Shown: positions 6,511 through 12,167 of the stretch, in pieces
Layout: each line of letters opens with the position of its first letter
Numbering within the stretch: the stretch's first letter is position 1
NCBI GenBank assembly: GCA_028868335.1
Contig: JAGWUU010000064.1
Span: 1 to 12,167, forward strand
DNA length: 12,167 nt
Origin: Sphingomonadales bacterium
GTDB taxonomy: Bacteria > Pseudomonadota > Alphaproteobacteria > Sphingomonadales > Sphingomonadaceae
Direction: 5' to 3'
Position numbers and translations under genes: made by a program
Notes under the pieces: model-generated
What the model saw: only the letters and a program-made list of their open reading frames with translations
Databases searched by the model: none
What the model was told of the DNA's origin: nothing

Positions 6511-6527
6511 GCGCTTGCTCCAAGCGC
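6511..6527. repeat. hairpin GCGCTTG-CTC-CAAGCGC after ybbP
   Basis: This perfect 7-bp stem with a 3-nt loop lies 6 nt after the ybbP stop. It may end ybbA-ybbP transcripts, although no T run follows. A near copy of the sequence (GCTTG-TC-CAAGC) lies at 10837-10848 before rarA. A second inverted repeat (CTAGC 6527-6531, GCTAG 6536-6540) adjoins it. Confidence 0.4.
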
Positions 6528-6543
6528 TAGCATCGGCTAGGGG
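6515..6543 (+). promoter_or_regulatory. candidate typA promoter
   Basis: TTGCTC (6515-6520) and GGCTAGGGG (6535-6543) resemble the alphaproteobacterial TTGaC / GCTAnA pattern. The 12-mer ATCGGCTAGGGG (6532-6543) recurs before the glycosyltransferase gene at 9132-9143. Here it would leave a leader of roughly 50 nt with a weak AAGAG ribosome site 6 nt before the ATG at 6599. Confidence 0.35.
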
Positions 6544-6598
6544 CCGCGGCCATATTGCGGTGCAACACGCACCTCTCCCCTGAGCCAAAGAGAAATCC

Positions 6599-8428
6599 AT
6601 GTCCGCCCCCCTGCCCCTGCGCAATATCGCCATCATTGCGCACGTTGACCACGGCAAGACCACGCTGGTCGACCAGTTGTTCCGCCAGTCCGGCACCTTC
6701 CGCGAAAACCAGCGCATCGAAGAGCGCGCGATGGATTCGAACGACCTCGAAAAGGAACGCGGGATCACCATCCTCGCGAAGTGCACCTCGGTCGAATGGA
6801 ACGGCACGCGGATCAATATCGTCGACACCCCCGGCCACGCCGACTTCGGCGGCGAGGTAGAACGCATCCTGAGCATGGTCGATGGCGTGATCTTGCTGGT
6901 CGACAGCTCAGAAGGGGCGATGCCGCAGACCAAGTTCGTCACCGGAAAGGCGCTGGCGCTGGGCCTCAAGCCGATCGTGGTGGTCAACAAGATCGACCGT
7001 CCCGATGGCCGCGCGCAGGAAGTGCTGGACGAGGTGTTCGACCTGTTCGTCAACCTCGACGCCACCGACGAGCAGTGCGACTTTCCGGTGCTCTATGCCT
7101 CGGGCCGCAATGGCTATGCCAGCGACGACGAGTCCGCGCGCGAGGGCAACCTCGAGCCGCTGTTCCAGAAGATCGTCGAACACGTCCCCGCCCCCAATCT
7201 TGATGAGGATGGGCCGTTCAGCTTCCTCGCCACCCTGCTTGACCGCGACAACTTCATGGGCCGCGTGCTGACCGGCCGGGTCCAGTCAGGCAAGATCAAG
7301 GTCAACGATCCGATCCGCGCGATGGACGGCGACGGCAACATCGTGGAAGTGGGCCGCGCGTCTAAGCTGCTCTCGTTCCGGGGCCTCGAGCGCGTCCCAG
7401 TGGACGAGGCCAAGGCCGGTGACATCATCGCCTTGGCCGGCCTCGAAAAGGCAACCGTCGCCAACACCATCGCCGACCCCTCGGTCGAGGTGCCGATCAA
7501 GGCCCAGCCGATCGATCCGCCGACGCTGGCCATGCGCTTCGCGGTAAACGACAGCCCCTACGCGGGCCGCGAGGGCGACAAGGTGACCAGCCGCGTCATC
7601 CGCGACCGCCTGCTGCGCGAAGCGGAAACCAACGTCGCCATCAAGGTCACCGAAAGCGCCGACAAGGACAGCTTCGAAGTGGCTGGACGCGGCGAATTGC
7701 AGCTTGGCGTGCTGATCGAGACGATGCGCCGCGAAGGGTTCGAGCTGGGCATCAGCCGCCCGCGCGTGCTGTTCCGCAACGACGACAACGGCCAGCGCAC
7801 CGAGCCCTACGAGCAGGTGGTGATCGACGTGGACGACGAATATTCGTCCACAGTCGTCGACAAGATGCAGCGCCGCAAGGCCGAGCTGATGGAGATGCGC
7901 CCCAGCGGCACGGGCAAGACCCGGCTGACCTTCTCCGCCCCCAGCCGCGGCCTCATCGGCTATCACGGCGAATTCCTCTCCGACACGCGCGGCACCGGAA
8001 TCATGAACCGCCTGTTCGAGCGTTATGGCCCGCACAAGGGGCCGATCGAGGGCCGGATCAACGGCGTGCTGATCTCCAACGCCACTGGCGAGGCGGTGGG
8101 CTATGCGCTCAACAATCTTGAGGAACGCGGTATCCTGTTCGTGCGTCCGCAGGACAAGCTCTATGAAGGCATGGTGATCGGCGAGAATGCCAAGCCGGAT
8201 GACCTTGAAGTCAACCCGATGCGCTCGAAGCAGCTCACCAACTTCCGCTCGACCGGCAAGGACGATGCGATCCGCCTCACTCCGCCGAAGATCATGACGC
8301 TGGAACAGGCCATCGCCTATATCGACGACGACGAAATGGTCGAAGTCACGCCTAAGTCGATCCGCCTCAGGAAGGCGCTGCTCGACCCGCATGAGCGCAA
8401 GAAGGCCAGCCGCAAGCGCGAGGATTGA
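6599..8428 (+). CDS. typA: ribosome-associated translational GTPase TypA/BipA
   Basis: This 609-aa member of the EF-G-like GTPases binds the ribosome and helps 50S assembly and translation under stress or cold. G motifs are intact: AHVDHGKT (14-21), the effector RGITI (54-58), DTPGH (76-80), NKID (130-133) and ASGR (167-170). The beta-barrel domain II follows at about 205-290. Domain III carries GRGELQLGVLIETMRREG (363-380). The domain V-like segment is followed by the BipA-specific C-terminal domain from about 485, introduced by GLIGYHGEFLSDTRGTG (451-467). A basic tail (ERKKASRKRED) ends the protein. Length is typical. The gene stands alone, between the end of ybbP and the glycine-zipper gene. 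Elongation factor 4 (LepA) is ruled out by the C-terminal domain. Confidence 0.97.
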   Translation: MSAPLPLRNIAIIAHVDHGKTTLVDQLFRQSGTFRENQRIEERAMDSNDLEKERGITILAKCTSVEWNGTRINIVDTPGHADFGGEVERILSMVDGVILLVDSSEGAMPQTKFVTGKALALGLKPIVVVNKIDRPDGRAQEVLDEVFDLFVNLDATDEQCDFPVLYASGRNGYASDDESAREGNLEPLFQKIVEHVPAPNLDEDGPFSFLATLLDRDNFMGRVLTGRVQSGKIKVNDPIRAMDGDGNIVEVGRASKLLSFRGLERVPVDEAKAGDIIALAGLEKATVANTIADPSVEVPIKAQPIDPPTLAMRFAVNDSPYAGREGDKVTSRVIRDRLLREAETNVAIKVTESADKDSFEVAGRGELQLGVLIETMRREGFELGISRPRVLFRNDDNGQRTEPYEQVVIDVDDEYSSTVVDKMQRRKAELMEMRPSGTGKTRLTFSAPSRGLIGYHGEFLSDTRGTGIMNRLFERYGPHKGPIEGRINGVLISNATGEAVGYALNNLEERGILFVRPQDKLYEGMVIGENAKPDDLEVNPMRSKQLTNFRSTGKDDAIRLTPPKIMTLEQAIAYIDDDEMVEVTPKSIRLRKALLDPHERKKASRKRED

Positions 8429-8438
8429 TCGGCACAGC

Positions 8439-8513
8439 CGTTCAGACTAATCGCCATAAACCTGAACGATTGCTGCAAGACTCATCCTGAATCCGTTCAG
8501 CCGAATCGGTTCA
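8439..8513. promoter_or_regulatory. cluster of TTCAG/CTGAA repeats upstream of the glycine-zipper gene
   Basis: Two near-identical 11-mers, GAATCCGTTCA (8489-8499) and GAATCGGTTCA (8503-8513), repeat with a 14-bp period. Upstream, CGTTCAG (8439-8445) and CTGAACG (8462-8468) form a perfect 7-bp inverted repeat. CTGAA-TCCG-TTCAG (8487-8500) is itself palindromic. The layout resembles response-regulator or repressor half-sites; the binding factor is unknown. Confidence 0.4.
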
Positions 8514-8539
8514 AAAGGCATCTCATACGGCGAATCGCA

Positions 8540-8570
8540 CGGCGGGCATGGGCCCACCGCGAGGCCGCGG
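8540..8570 (+). promoter_or_regulatory. two mutually exclusive hairpins in the leader of the glycine-zipper gene
   Basis: Hairpin A pairs CGG (8540-8542) and GGGC (8544-8547) with GCCC (8552-8555) and CCG (8557-8559), with one mismatch. Hairpin B pairs CCGCG (8557-8561) with CGCGG (8566-8570), whose last two bases begin the GGAG ribosome site (8569-8572). Both need bases 8557-8559, so only one can form at a time. Regulatory meaning is inferred. Confidence 0.3.
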
Positions 8571-8581
8571 AGACAAATGCC

Positions 8582-9025
8582 ATGATCGGCATGATCAAGA
8601 AGTCCGTGTTCGGTGCGGCGCTGGCCGCGACTGCCCTTGCCAGCGCGACCCCCGCGATGGCCGACCCCTATGGCTATCATCGCCACGGCGGCGGTGACAC
8701 CGCCGGCGCCGCGATCCTGGGCGGTATCGTCGGGCTGACGATTGGCGCGATCGCCGCCTCGGCCAGCAACAACCATCGCGACCGCTGCTACAATGACCGC
8801 GATCAGCGTTACCGCGACTACTATCGTCGCGACGGACGCTGCTACCGCGATCGCAACGGCGGTTACTACGACAACTATCCGCAACAGGGCGGCTACTACG
8901 GCAACTACCCCCAACAGGGTGGTTACTATGGAAACTACCCTGCGCAGGGCGGTTACTACGACCCGCACTATGGCCGCTATGCCGACCGTCGCGGTTATGG
9001 TGATGGCGATCGCGACGACGATTGA
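8582..9025 (+). CDS. secreted glycine-zipper protein with tandem GGYY repeats
   Basis: This 147-aa protein has no family name I can give with certainty. A signal peptide (KK, then a hydrophobic core, cleavage likely after AMA27) exports it. Residues 41-60 form a glycine zipper (G47-x3-G51-x3-G55) able to pack in or on the outer membrane, as in 17-kDa-antigen/2TM glycine-zipper proteins. An Arg/Asp/Tyr-rich segment with two RCY motifs (68-70, 86-88) follows. Four 10-aa units then run at 93-132, three of type GGYY(D/G)NYP(Q/A)Q and a diverged last one, and the tail ends in acidic residues. GGAG lies 9 nt before the ATG at 8582, favouring it over the in-frame ATG at 8591. It is followed by a strong hairpin. 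An envelope structural role is likely but unproven. Confidence 0.82.
   Translation: MIGMIKKSVFGAALAATALASATPAMADPYGYHRHGGGDTAGAAILGGIVGLTIGAIAASASNNHRDRCYNDRDQRYRDYYRRDGRCYRDRNGGYYDNYPQQGGYYGNYPQQGGYYGNYPAQGGYYDPHYGRYADRRGYGDGDRDDD
8858..8977 (+). repeat. four 30-bp tandem repeats in the glycine-zipper gene
   Basis: The units begin at 8858, 8888, 8918 and 8948 and encode GGYYDNYPQQ, GGYYGNYPQQ, GGYYGNYPAQ and GGYYDPHYGR. Third-codon positions have diverged (GGC/GGT, TAC/TAT), so the repeat is not a very recent duplication. The period is a multiple of three, so copy-number change would keep the frame. Confidence 0.9.
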
Positions 9026-9068
9026 GGCTGCGCCAGCCACGGCACCCGATTTATCGAGCCACCGAGAG

Positions 9069-9096
9069 AGGACGCGGGGGGAAACCCCCGCGTCCT
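9069..9096 (+). terminator. strong hairpin terminator with GAAA loop
   Basis: GGACGCGGGGG (9070-9080) pairs perfectly over 11 bp with CCCCCGCGTCC (9085-9095) around a GAAA tetraloop, and A9069-T9096 can add a pair. Only two T's follow. Its place 45 nt after the stop at 9025 fits termination of the glycine-zipper transcript. Confidence 0.75.
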
Positions 9097-9118
9097 TGAC
9101 CATGCTGCACTGGCTGGC

Positions 9119-9142
9119 TTGGTGCCGCTCAATCGGCTAGGG
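9119..9142 (+). promoter_or_regulatory. candidate promoter of the glycosyltransferase gene
   Basis: TTGGTG (9119-9124) is followed by GCTA (9136-9139) within GGCTAGGGG, ending about 8 nt before the ATG at 9151. There is no Shine-Dalgarno. The 12-mer ATCGGCTAGGGG is shared with the typA upstream region. Confidence 0.35.
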
Positions 9143-9150
9143 GGCTCGCG

Positions 9151-10308
9151 ATGCCAATGTCCGATCTTCGCATTGCCCTGTTCAGCGGCAATTACAACAT
9201 GACCACCGATGGGGCGAACCGCGCGCTCAACCGTCTGGTTGAGTACCTGTTGCGGCAGGGCGCGCAGGTGCGAATCTATTCGCCGACCAATGCCGAACCG
9301 GCATTCCCGCCGACAGGCGATCTGGTCAGCCTGCCCTCGTTCGCGATTCCCGGACGGAGCGAGTATCGCTTCCCGACGGGCGTGAACCGCAGGGTGCGCC
9401 GCGATCTTGAGGCGTTCCGGCCGAACGTCGTGCATGTTTCCTCGCCCGATATTTCTGCCCATCGCATGGTATCCTGGGCCAGGAACCGGGGATTGCCGGT
9501 GCTGGCATCGGTCCACACCCGGTTCGACACTTACCCGCGCTACTACAACATGGCCTGGGCCGAGCCCGTGGTCACGGCTGCATTGCGCCGATTCTACCGC
9601 CGCTGCGATGCGCTGGTCACCCCATCCGAATCGATGGCCCAAGTGCTGCGCGATCAACGCATGAACTATGACATCGGCATCTGGTCCCGCGGAGTTGATC
9701 GCACGGTGTTCAATCCCGGTCGACGCGACATGGCATGGCGGCAAAAGCTGGGCATTGCCGATGGCGAAATCGTCGTGGGCTTCCTTGGCCGACTGGTGAT
9801 GGAAAAGGGACTCGACGTCTTTTCCGACACGATAGACGAATTGCGCAGCCGCGAAATTCCGCATCGGGTGATGGTGGTCGGCGAAGGCCCCGCGCGCGAC
9901 TGGTTCGAAGCACGCTTGCCTGATGCGGCCTTTGCCGGCTTTCAGGGCGGGGCGGACCTTGGGCGTGCGGTCGCCTGCATGGACGTGCTGTTCAATCCCT
10001 CCATCACCGAGACATTCGGCAACGTCACTCTCGAAGCCATGGCATGCGGCCTGCCCGTGGTCGCCGCGGCGGCGACGGGAAGCGAGAGTCTGGTCGACGA
10101 CGGAACCTCGGGCCGCCTGGTCCGTCCCGGCGCGATCCATCATTTTGCCGAGGCGCTGCGCGGCTACATCGAGCAGCCCGATCTGCGCGCACGCCACGGC
10201 GCCGCCGGTGAGGCGCGATCGATGGACTTCAGTTGGGACCGCATCAACCAGGCGGTAGCAGACACCTATCTCCGGCTAATCCGCCAAAGGTCGGGCCGGT
10301 CCAGCTAA
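9151..10308 (+). CDS. glycosyltransferase, GT4 type (group 1)
   Basis: This 385-aa GT-B fold enzyme moves a sugar from a nucleotide donor to an unknown acceptor at the cytoplasmic face. The N-terminal acceptor domain starts LRIALFSGNYNMTTDGANRA (6-25) with a glycine/asparagine-rich loop and includes SVHTRFDTYPRYY (120-132). The C-terminal donor domain has GFLGRLVMEKGLD (210-222, Arg214 and Lys219 contacting the donor phosphates). It also has VVGEGP (242-247) and the EX7E motif E287-TFGNVTL-E295. The overall pattern resembles SqdX/MgtA-like glycolipid and mannosyl transferases, but donor and acceptor cannot be assigned. The ATG at 9151 sits right after the probable -10; an in-frame ATG at 9157 is an alternative. 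Its stop overlaps by 4 bp the stop of the convergent membrane-protein gene. Confidence 0.88.
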   Translation: MPMSDLRIALFSGNYNMTTDGANRALNRLVEYLLRQGAQVRIYSPTNAEPAFPPTGDLVSLPSFAIPGRSEYRFPTGVNRRVRRDLEAFRPNVVHVSSPDISAHRMVSWARNRGLPVLASVHTRFDTYPRYYNMAWAEPVVTAALRRFYRRCDALVTPSESMAQVLRDQRMNYDIGIWSRGVDRTVFNPGRRDMAWRQKLGIADGEIVVGFLGRLVMEKGLDVFSDTIDELRSREIPHRVMVVGEGPARDWFEARLPDAAFAGFQGGADLGRAVACMDVLFNPSITETFGNVTLEAMACGLPVVAAAATGSESLVDDGTSGRLVRPGAIHHFAEALRGYIEQPDLRARHGAAGEARSMDFSWDRINQAVADTYLRLIRQRSGRSS

Positions 10309-10745
10309 CGCTGGATGCCCTGTTCCGCCGATTTGCGCGAATAGCGCCACAAGAACAGCACTATCGCGCAGATCACCACAGGCAGGACCTTGCCCGCCGT
10401 GGAACTCAATTCCGGCGGAGTATGGCTTAGCTGGTAGCCGAAGCTGACCACAGCCCCGACCAGCGAGACGATAAAGGCCGTCGCCGCGTGGCGCGAACGC
10501 AGGATCATCAGCACCGATCCCGCGACCGATCCCCACACTCCCAGCCCCCAGGCAGCTTGCGCCCACAGCGGAAAGCTGTCGATCCAGCCGAGGATCACTT
10601 GAGGATCGCCCGCCGCCCTGAGGTATTCGACATTGCGCATCCGCGTCATCGTGTAGTCGTAAGCGCCAAAGCTGTTCCACAGCGCACCCAAAACGGTGAC
10701 CACCCAATAGCTCGCCGGAATGCGAGCCGCCGTGACGTTTTCCAT
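10305..10745 (-). CDS. four-helix membrane protein of unknown function
   Basis: This 146-aa protein has four predicted membrane segments at about 12-29, 61-82, 87-106 and 119-135. It has a loop with YDYTMTRMRNVEYL (29-42) between the first two and a basic C-terminus (RYSRKSAEQGIQR). I recall similar uncharacterised proteins in sphingomonads and other alphaproteobacteria, including the first helix with a WNSFGAYDY-like end, but I know of no function. The start at 10745 is chosen because GGGGAG lies 6 nt upstream; an ATG at 10751 abuts that ribosome site and is too close. The gene ends tail-to-tail in the CTAA shared with the glycosyltransferase stop. A clear promoter and an inverted repeat over the probable start site lie upstream, so its expression seems regulated. 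Confidence 0.8.
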   Translation of the reverse strand: MENVTAARIPASYWVVTVLGALWNSFGAYDYTMTRMRNVEYLRAAGDPQVILGWIDSFPLWAQAAWGLGVWGSVAGSVLMILRSRHAATAFIVSLVGAVVSFGYQLSHTPPELSSTAGKVLPVVICAIVLFLWRYSRKSAEQGIQR

Positions 10746-10751
10746 CCCCAT

Positions 10752-10757
10752 CTCCCC
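10752..10757 (-). promoter_or_regulatory. ribosome binding site GGGGAG for the four-helix protein
   Basis: GGGGAG on the minus strand lies 6 nt before the ATG at 10745. It directly touches the alternative ATG at 10751, and so decides for 10745. Confidence 0.7.
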
Positions 10758-10778
10758 TGCGTTCTGATGCCCTGCCTT

Positions 10779-10800
10779 TTGTTGCGAGAATGGGCAACAA
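10779..10800. promoter_or_regulatory. inverted repeat TTGTTGC-N8-GCAACAA, candidate operator
   Basis: This perfect 7-bp inverted repeat begins inside the -10 element of the minus-strand promoter (10799-10804) and covers the expected transcription start. That is a classic repressor position. The 8-nt spacer puts half-site centres about 15 bp apart. The regulator is unknown; a leader hairpin is the other reading. Confidence 0.5.
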
Positions 10801-10826
10801 GCTAACACGGAATTGAGCAAGTCCAA
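10799..10826 (-). promoter_or_regulatory. promoter of the four-helix membrane protein
   Basis: TTGGAC (10826-10821), a 16-nt spacer and TAGCTT (10804-10799) form a good housekeeping promoter. The -10 hexamer is the same as that proposed for yhhQ. The expected start near 10792 gives a leader of roughly 45-50 nt with a ribosome site. Confidence 0.5.
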
Positions 10827-10875
10827 AATCCCGCGCGCTTGTCCAAGCTTCGGTATGCAAACGCGCAGGCAATGC

Positions 10876-10881
10876 CTATCT
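10876..10881 (+). promoter_or_regulatory. candidate -10 element of rarA
   Basis: CTATCT ends 9 nt before the rarA ATG, with no Shine-Dalgarno. The stretch CTATCTTGCGCGGCG is strikingly like CTAGCTTGCGCCGC before yhhQ. I see no convincing -35 element. Confidence 0.35.
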
Positions 10882-10890
10882 TGCGCGGCG

Positions 10891-12167
10891 ATGGTCGATC
10901 TCTTTGCCGACGAACTGCCGCAGATTGCCCCTGACGAGCCCGCCGCAGATGCGCCGCTGGCCGACCGGCTGCGTCCGCGCGCGCTGGACGATGTCATTGG
11001 ACAGGAGCATCTGACCGGGCCGGAGGGGGCCATCGGGCGCATGGTGGCAGCGCTTCGGCTGTCGTCGATGATCCTGTGGGGACCGCCGGGAACGGGCAAG
11101 ACCAGTATTGCCCGCCTTCTCGCCGATGCGGTGGGGATGCGCTTCGTTGCGGTGAGCGCGGTGTTCTCAGGTGTGGCGGATCTCAAGAAGGCCTTTGCCG
11201 AGGCTGAGCTTGCCGCGAAAGCGGGGCAACGCACCTTGCTGTTCGTGGACGAGATTCACCGCTTCAATCGGGCGCAACAGGACGGGTTCCTGCCCTTCGT
11301 CGAAAGGGGCACCGTCACCCTTGTCGGCGCGACCACCGAAAACCCCAGCTTCGCCCTCAACGCGGCGCTGCTCAGCCGGGCGCAGGTGCTGATCCTGCAT
11401 CGGCTGGACGCCCGCGCCCTCGACGAATTGCTGACGCGGGCAGAGGAACTGGCAGGCCCGCTGCCGCTGACAGCCGAAGCGCGCGAGGCGTTGATGGCAT
11501 CGGCCGACGGCGATGGGCGTTTCCTGCTCAATCAGGCCGAAACGCTCTACAACGCAAGGATTTCCGAACCGCTCGATCCGGCGGACCTGGGCAAATTCCT
11601 CCAACGCCGGATGGCGGTCTATGACAAGGACCGCGACGGGCATTACAACCTGATTTCTGCACTGCACAAATCGCTGCGCGGGTCCGATCCGCAAGCCGCG
11701 CTCTATTATCTCGCGCGGATGCTCACCGCTGGCGAGGAACCGCTTTACGTGCTGCGGCGGCTGGTCCGGTTCGCCAGCGAGGACGTCGGGCTGGCTGATC
11801 CGCAGGCATTGACCCAGTGCCTCGCCGCCAAGGACGCCTACCAGTTCCTCGGCAGCCCCGAGGGTGAACTGGCGATCGTCCAAGCCTGCCTCTACCTCGC
11901 TACAGCGCCAAAATCGAACGCCGCCTATGTGGCGCAGGGCGAAGCGTGGAAGAGCGCCAGGGAAACCGGATCGCTCAGTCCGCCCGCGAATATCCTCAAT
12001 GCCCCGACCCGGCTGATGAAGGACATCGGCTATGGCAAGGACTACGCCTACGATCCCGACACCGAGTACGGCTTCTCTGGCGCCAACTACTGGCCCGAGG
12101 ACATGCAGCCGCAGACCTTCTACCGCCCCGTCGAACGCGGGTTTGAGCGCGAGGTGATGAAGCGCCT
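10891..12167 (+). CDS. rarA: replication-associated recombination protein RarA (3' end cut by window)
   Basis: 425 codons plus two bases are visible, with no stop before the window edge. The family is usually about 430-450 aa, so little is missing. RarA (MgsA) is an AAA+ ATPase of the clamp-loader/Werner-interacting type that acts at stalled forks. LADRLRPRALDDVIGQEHL opens the ATPase. Walker A is GPPGTGKT (64-71) and Walker B is LLFVDEIHR (116-124). The sensor-1 region is GATTEN (146-151), and the LSR arginine-finger segment has Arg163. The C-terminal tetramerisation region includes YDKDRDGHYNLISALHKSLRGSDPQAALYYLARML and the family-typical ending ...YWPEDM...YRPVERGFE. RuvB and DnaX are excluded by this C-terminus. 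The ATG at 10891 follows a CTATCT -10 and no ribosome site, suggesting a leaderless mRNA. It is divergent from the four-helix protein gene, 145 bp apart. Confidence 0.96.
   Translation, partial: MVDLFADELPQIAPDEPAADAPLADRLRPRALDDVIGQEHLTGPEGAIGRMVAALRLSSMILWGPPGTGKTSIARLLADAVGMRFVAVSAVFSGVADLKKAFAEAELAAKAGQRTLLFVDEIHRFNRAQQDGFLPFVERGTVTLVGATTENPSFALNAALLSRAQVLILHRLDARALDELLTRAEELAGPLPLTAEAREALMASADGDGRFLLNQAETLYNARISEPLDPADLGKFLQRRMAVYDKDRDGHYNLISALHKSLRGSDPQAALYYLARMLTAGEEPLYVLRRLVRFASEDVGLADPQALTQCLAAKDAYQFLGSPEGELAIVQACLYLATAPKSNAAYVAQGEAWKSARETGSLSPPANILNAPTRLMKDIGYGKDYAYDPDTEYGFSGANYWPEDMQPQTFYRPVERGFEREVMKR

Noticed and set aside
7286..8392. Long minus-strand frame (368 codons) antisense to typA
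   Set aside because: A codon-bias shadow. typA shows every family motif on the plus strand, and the antisense product matches nothing I recognise.
8495..8512. GTTC-N10-GTTC resembling an alphaproteobacterial SOS (LexA) box
   Set aside because: The known alphaproteobacterial box is GTTC-N7-GTTC. The spacing here is 10 and the gene is not a repair gene. No N7 form was found before recF or rarA.
8447..9103. Long minus-strand reading frame (218 codons), very rich in Val/Ala/Ile, resembling a membrane protein
   Set aside because: It is antisense to the glycine-zipper gene. The repeated TAC, GAC and GGC codons read backwards as GTA, GTC and GCC, producing a false hydrophobic protein. The plus frame has a signal peptide, protein repeats and a ribosome site.
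10891..10918. N-terminal VDLF of RarA as a beta-clamp-binding motif
   Set aside because: It lacks the glutamine of the usual QLxLF pattern and is too short to support the claim from sequence alone.
1..12167. CRISPR arrays, insertion sequences, toxin-antitoxin pairs or phage genes
   Set aside because: No spaced direct repeats, transposase motifs or small paired toxin genes were seen. The only tandem repeat is the in-frame protein repeat at 8858-8977.

Overview
The window looks like chromosomal DNA of an alphaproteobacterium, most likely a sphingomonad (Novosphingobium/Erythrobacter-like). It is GC-rich. It carries the tesA/ybbA/ybbP cluster, an alphaproteobacterial-looking RecF, TypA and RarA, and several genes with a CTA-type -10 element only 7-9 nt before the ATG and no Shine-Dalgarno. 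The lineage is inferred from protein character and promoter style, not from a database search.

Layout. Position 2-78 is a tRNA-Arg(UCU) gene on the minus strand, divergent from a YhhQ-type queuosine-precursor transporter (139-861). A convergent minus-strand pair follows: a 46-aa hydrophobic small protein (1112-1252) overlapping by ATGA with a stand-alone PspC-domain protein (900-1115). Upstream of this pair is a strong match to a sigma-54 promoter with a distal inverted repeat placed like an enhancer site. recF (1468-2541) is divergent from that pair and overlaps tail-to-tail with a GDSL/SGNH esterase lipoprotein (2510-3235, TesA-like). The esterase is divergent from the ABC ATPase/permease pair ybbA-ybbP (3282-6505), the arrangement known from E. 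coli. The translational GTPase typA/bipA follows (6599-8428), then a secreted glycine-zipper protein with four 10-aa GGYY repeats (8582-9025) and a long hairpin terminator. A GT4-type glycosyltransferase (9151-10308) ends tail-to-tail with a 146-aa four-helix membrane protein (10305-10745, minus). The recombination ATPase rarA (10891 to the window edge) is cut just short of its C-terminus.

Functionally this is core genome: translation (tRNA-Arg, Q-precursor uptake for tRNA modification, TypA), replication repair (RecF, RarA), and envelope upkeep (PspC pair, TesA-like lipoprotein with YbbA/YbbP, glycine-zipper protein, glycosyltransferase). I see no mobile element, CRISPR array or obvious foreign island, and no clear new multi-gene system. 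The most interesting signals are regulatory: the sigma-54 architecture before the small-protein/PspC pair, an inverted repeat over the start region of the four-helix protein's promoter, paired direct repeats and mutually exclusive hairpins before the glycine-zipper gene, and the leaderless-type promoters. No stretch over 300 bases lacks a gene.
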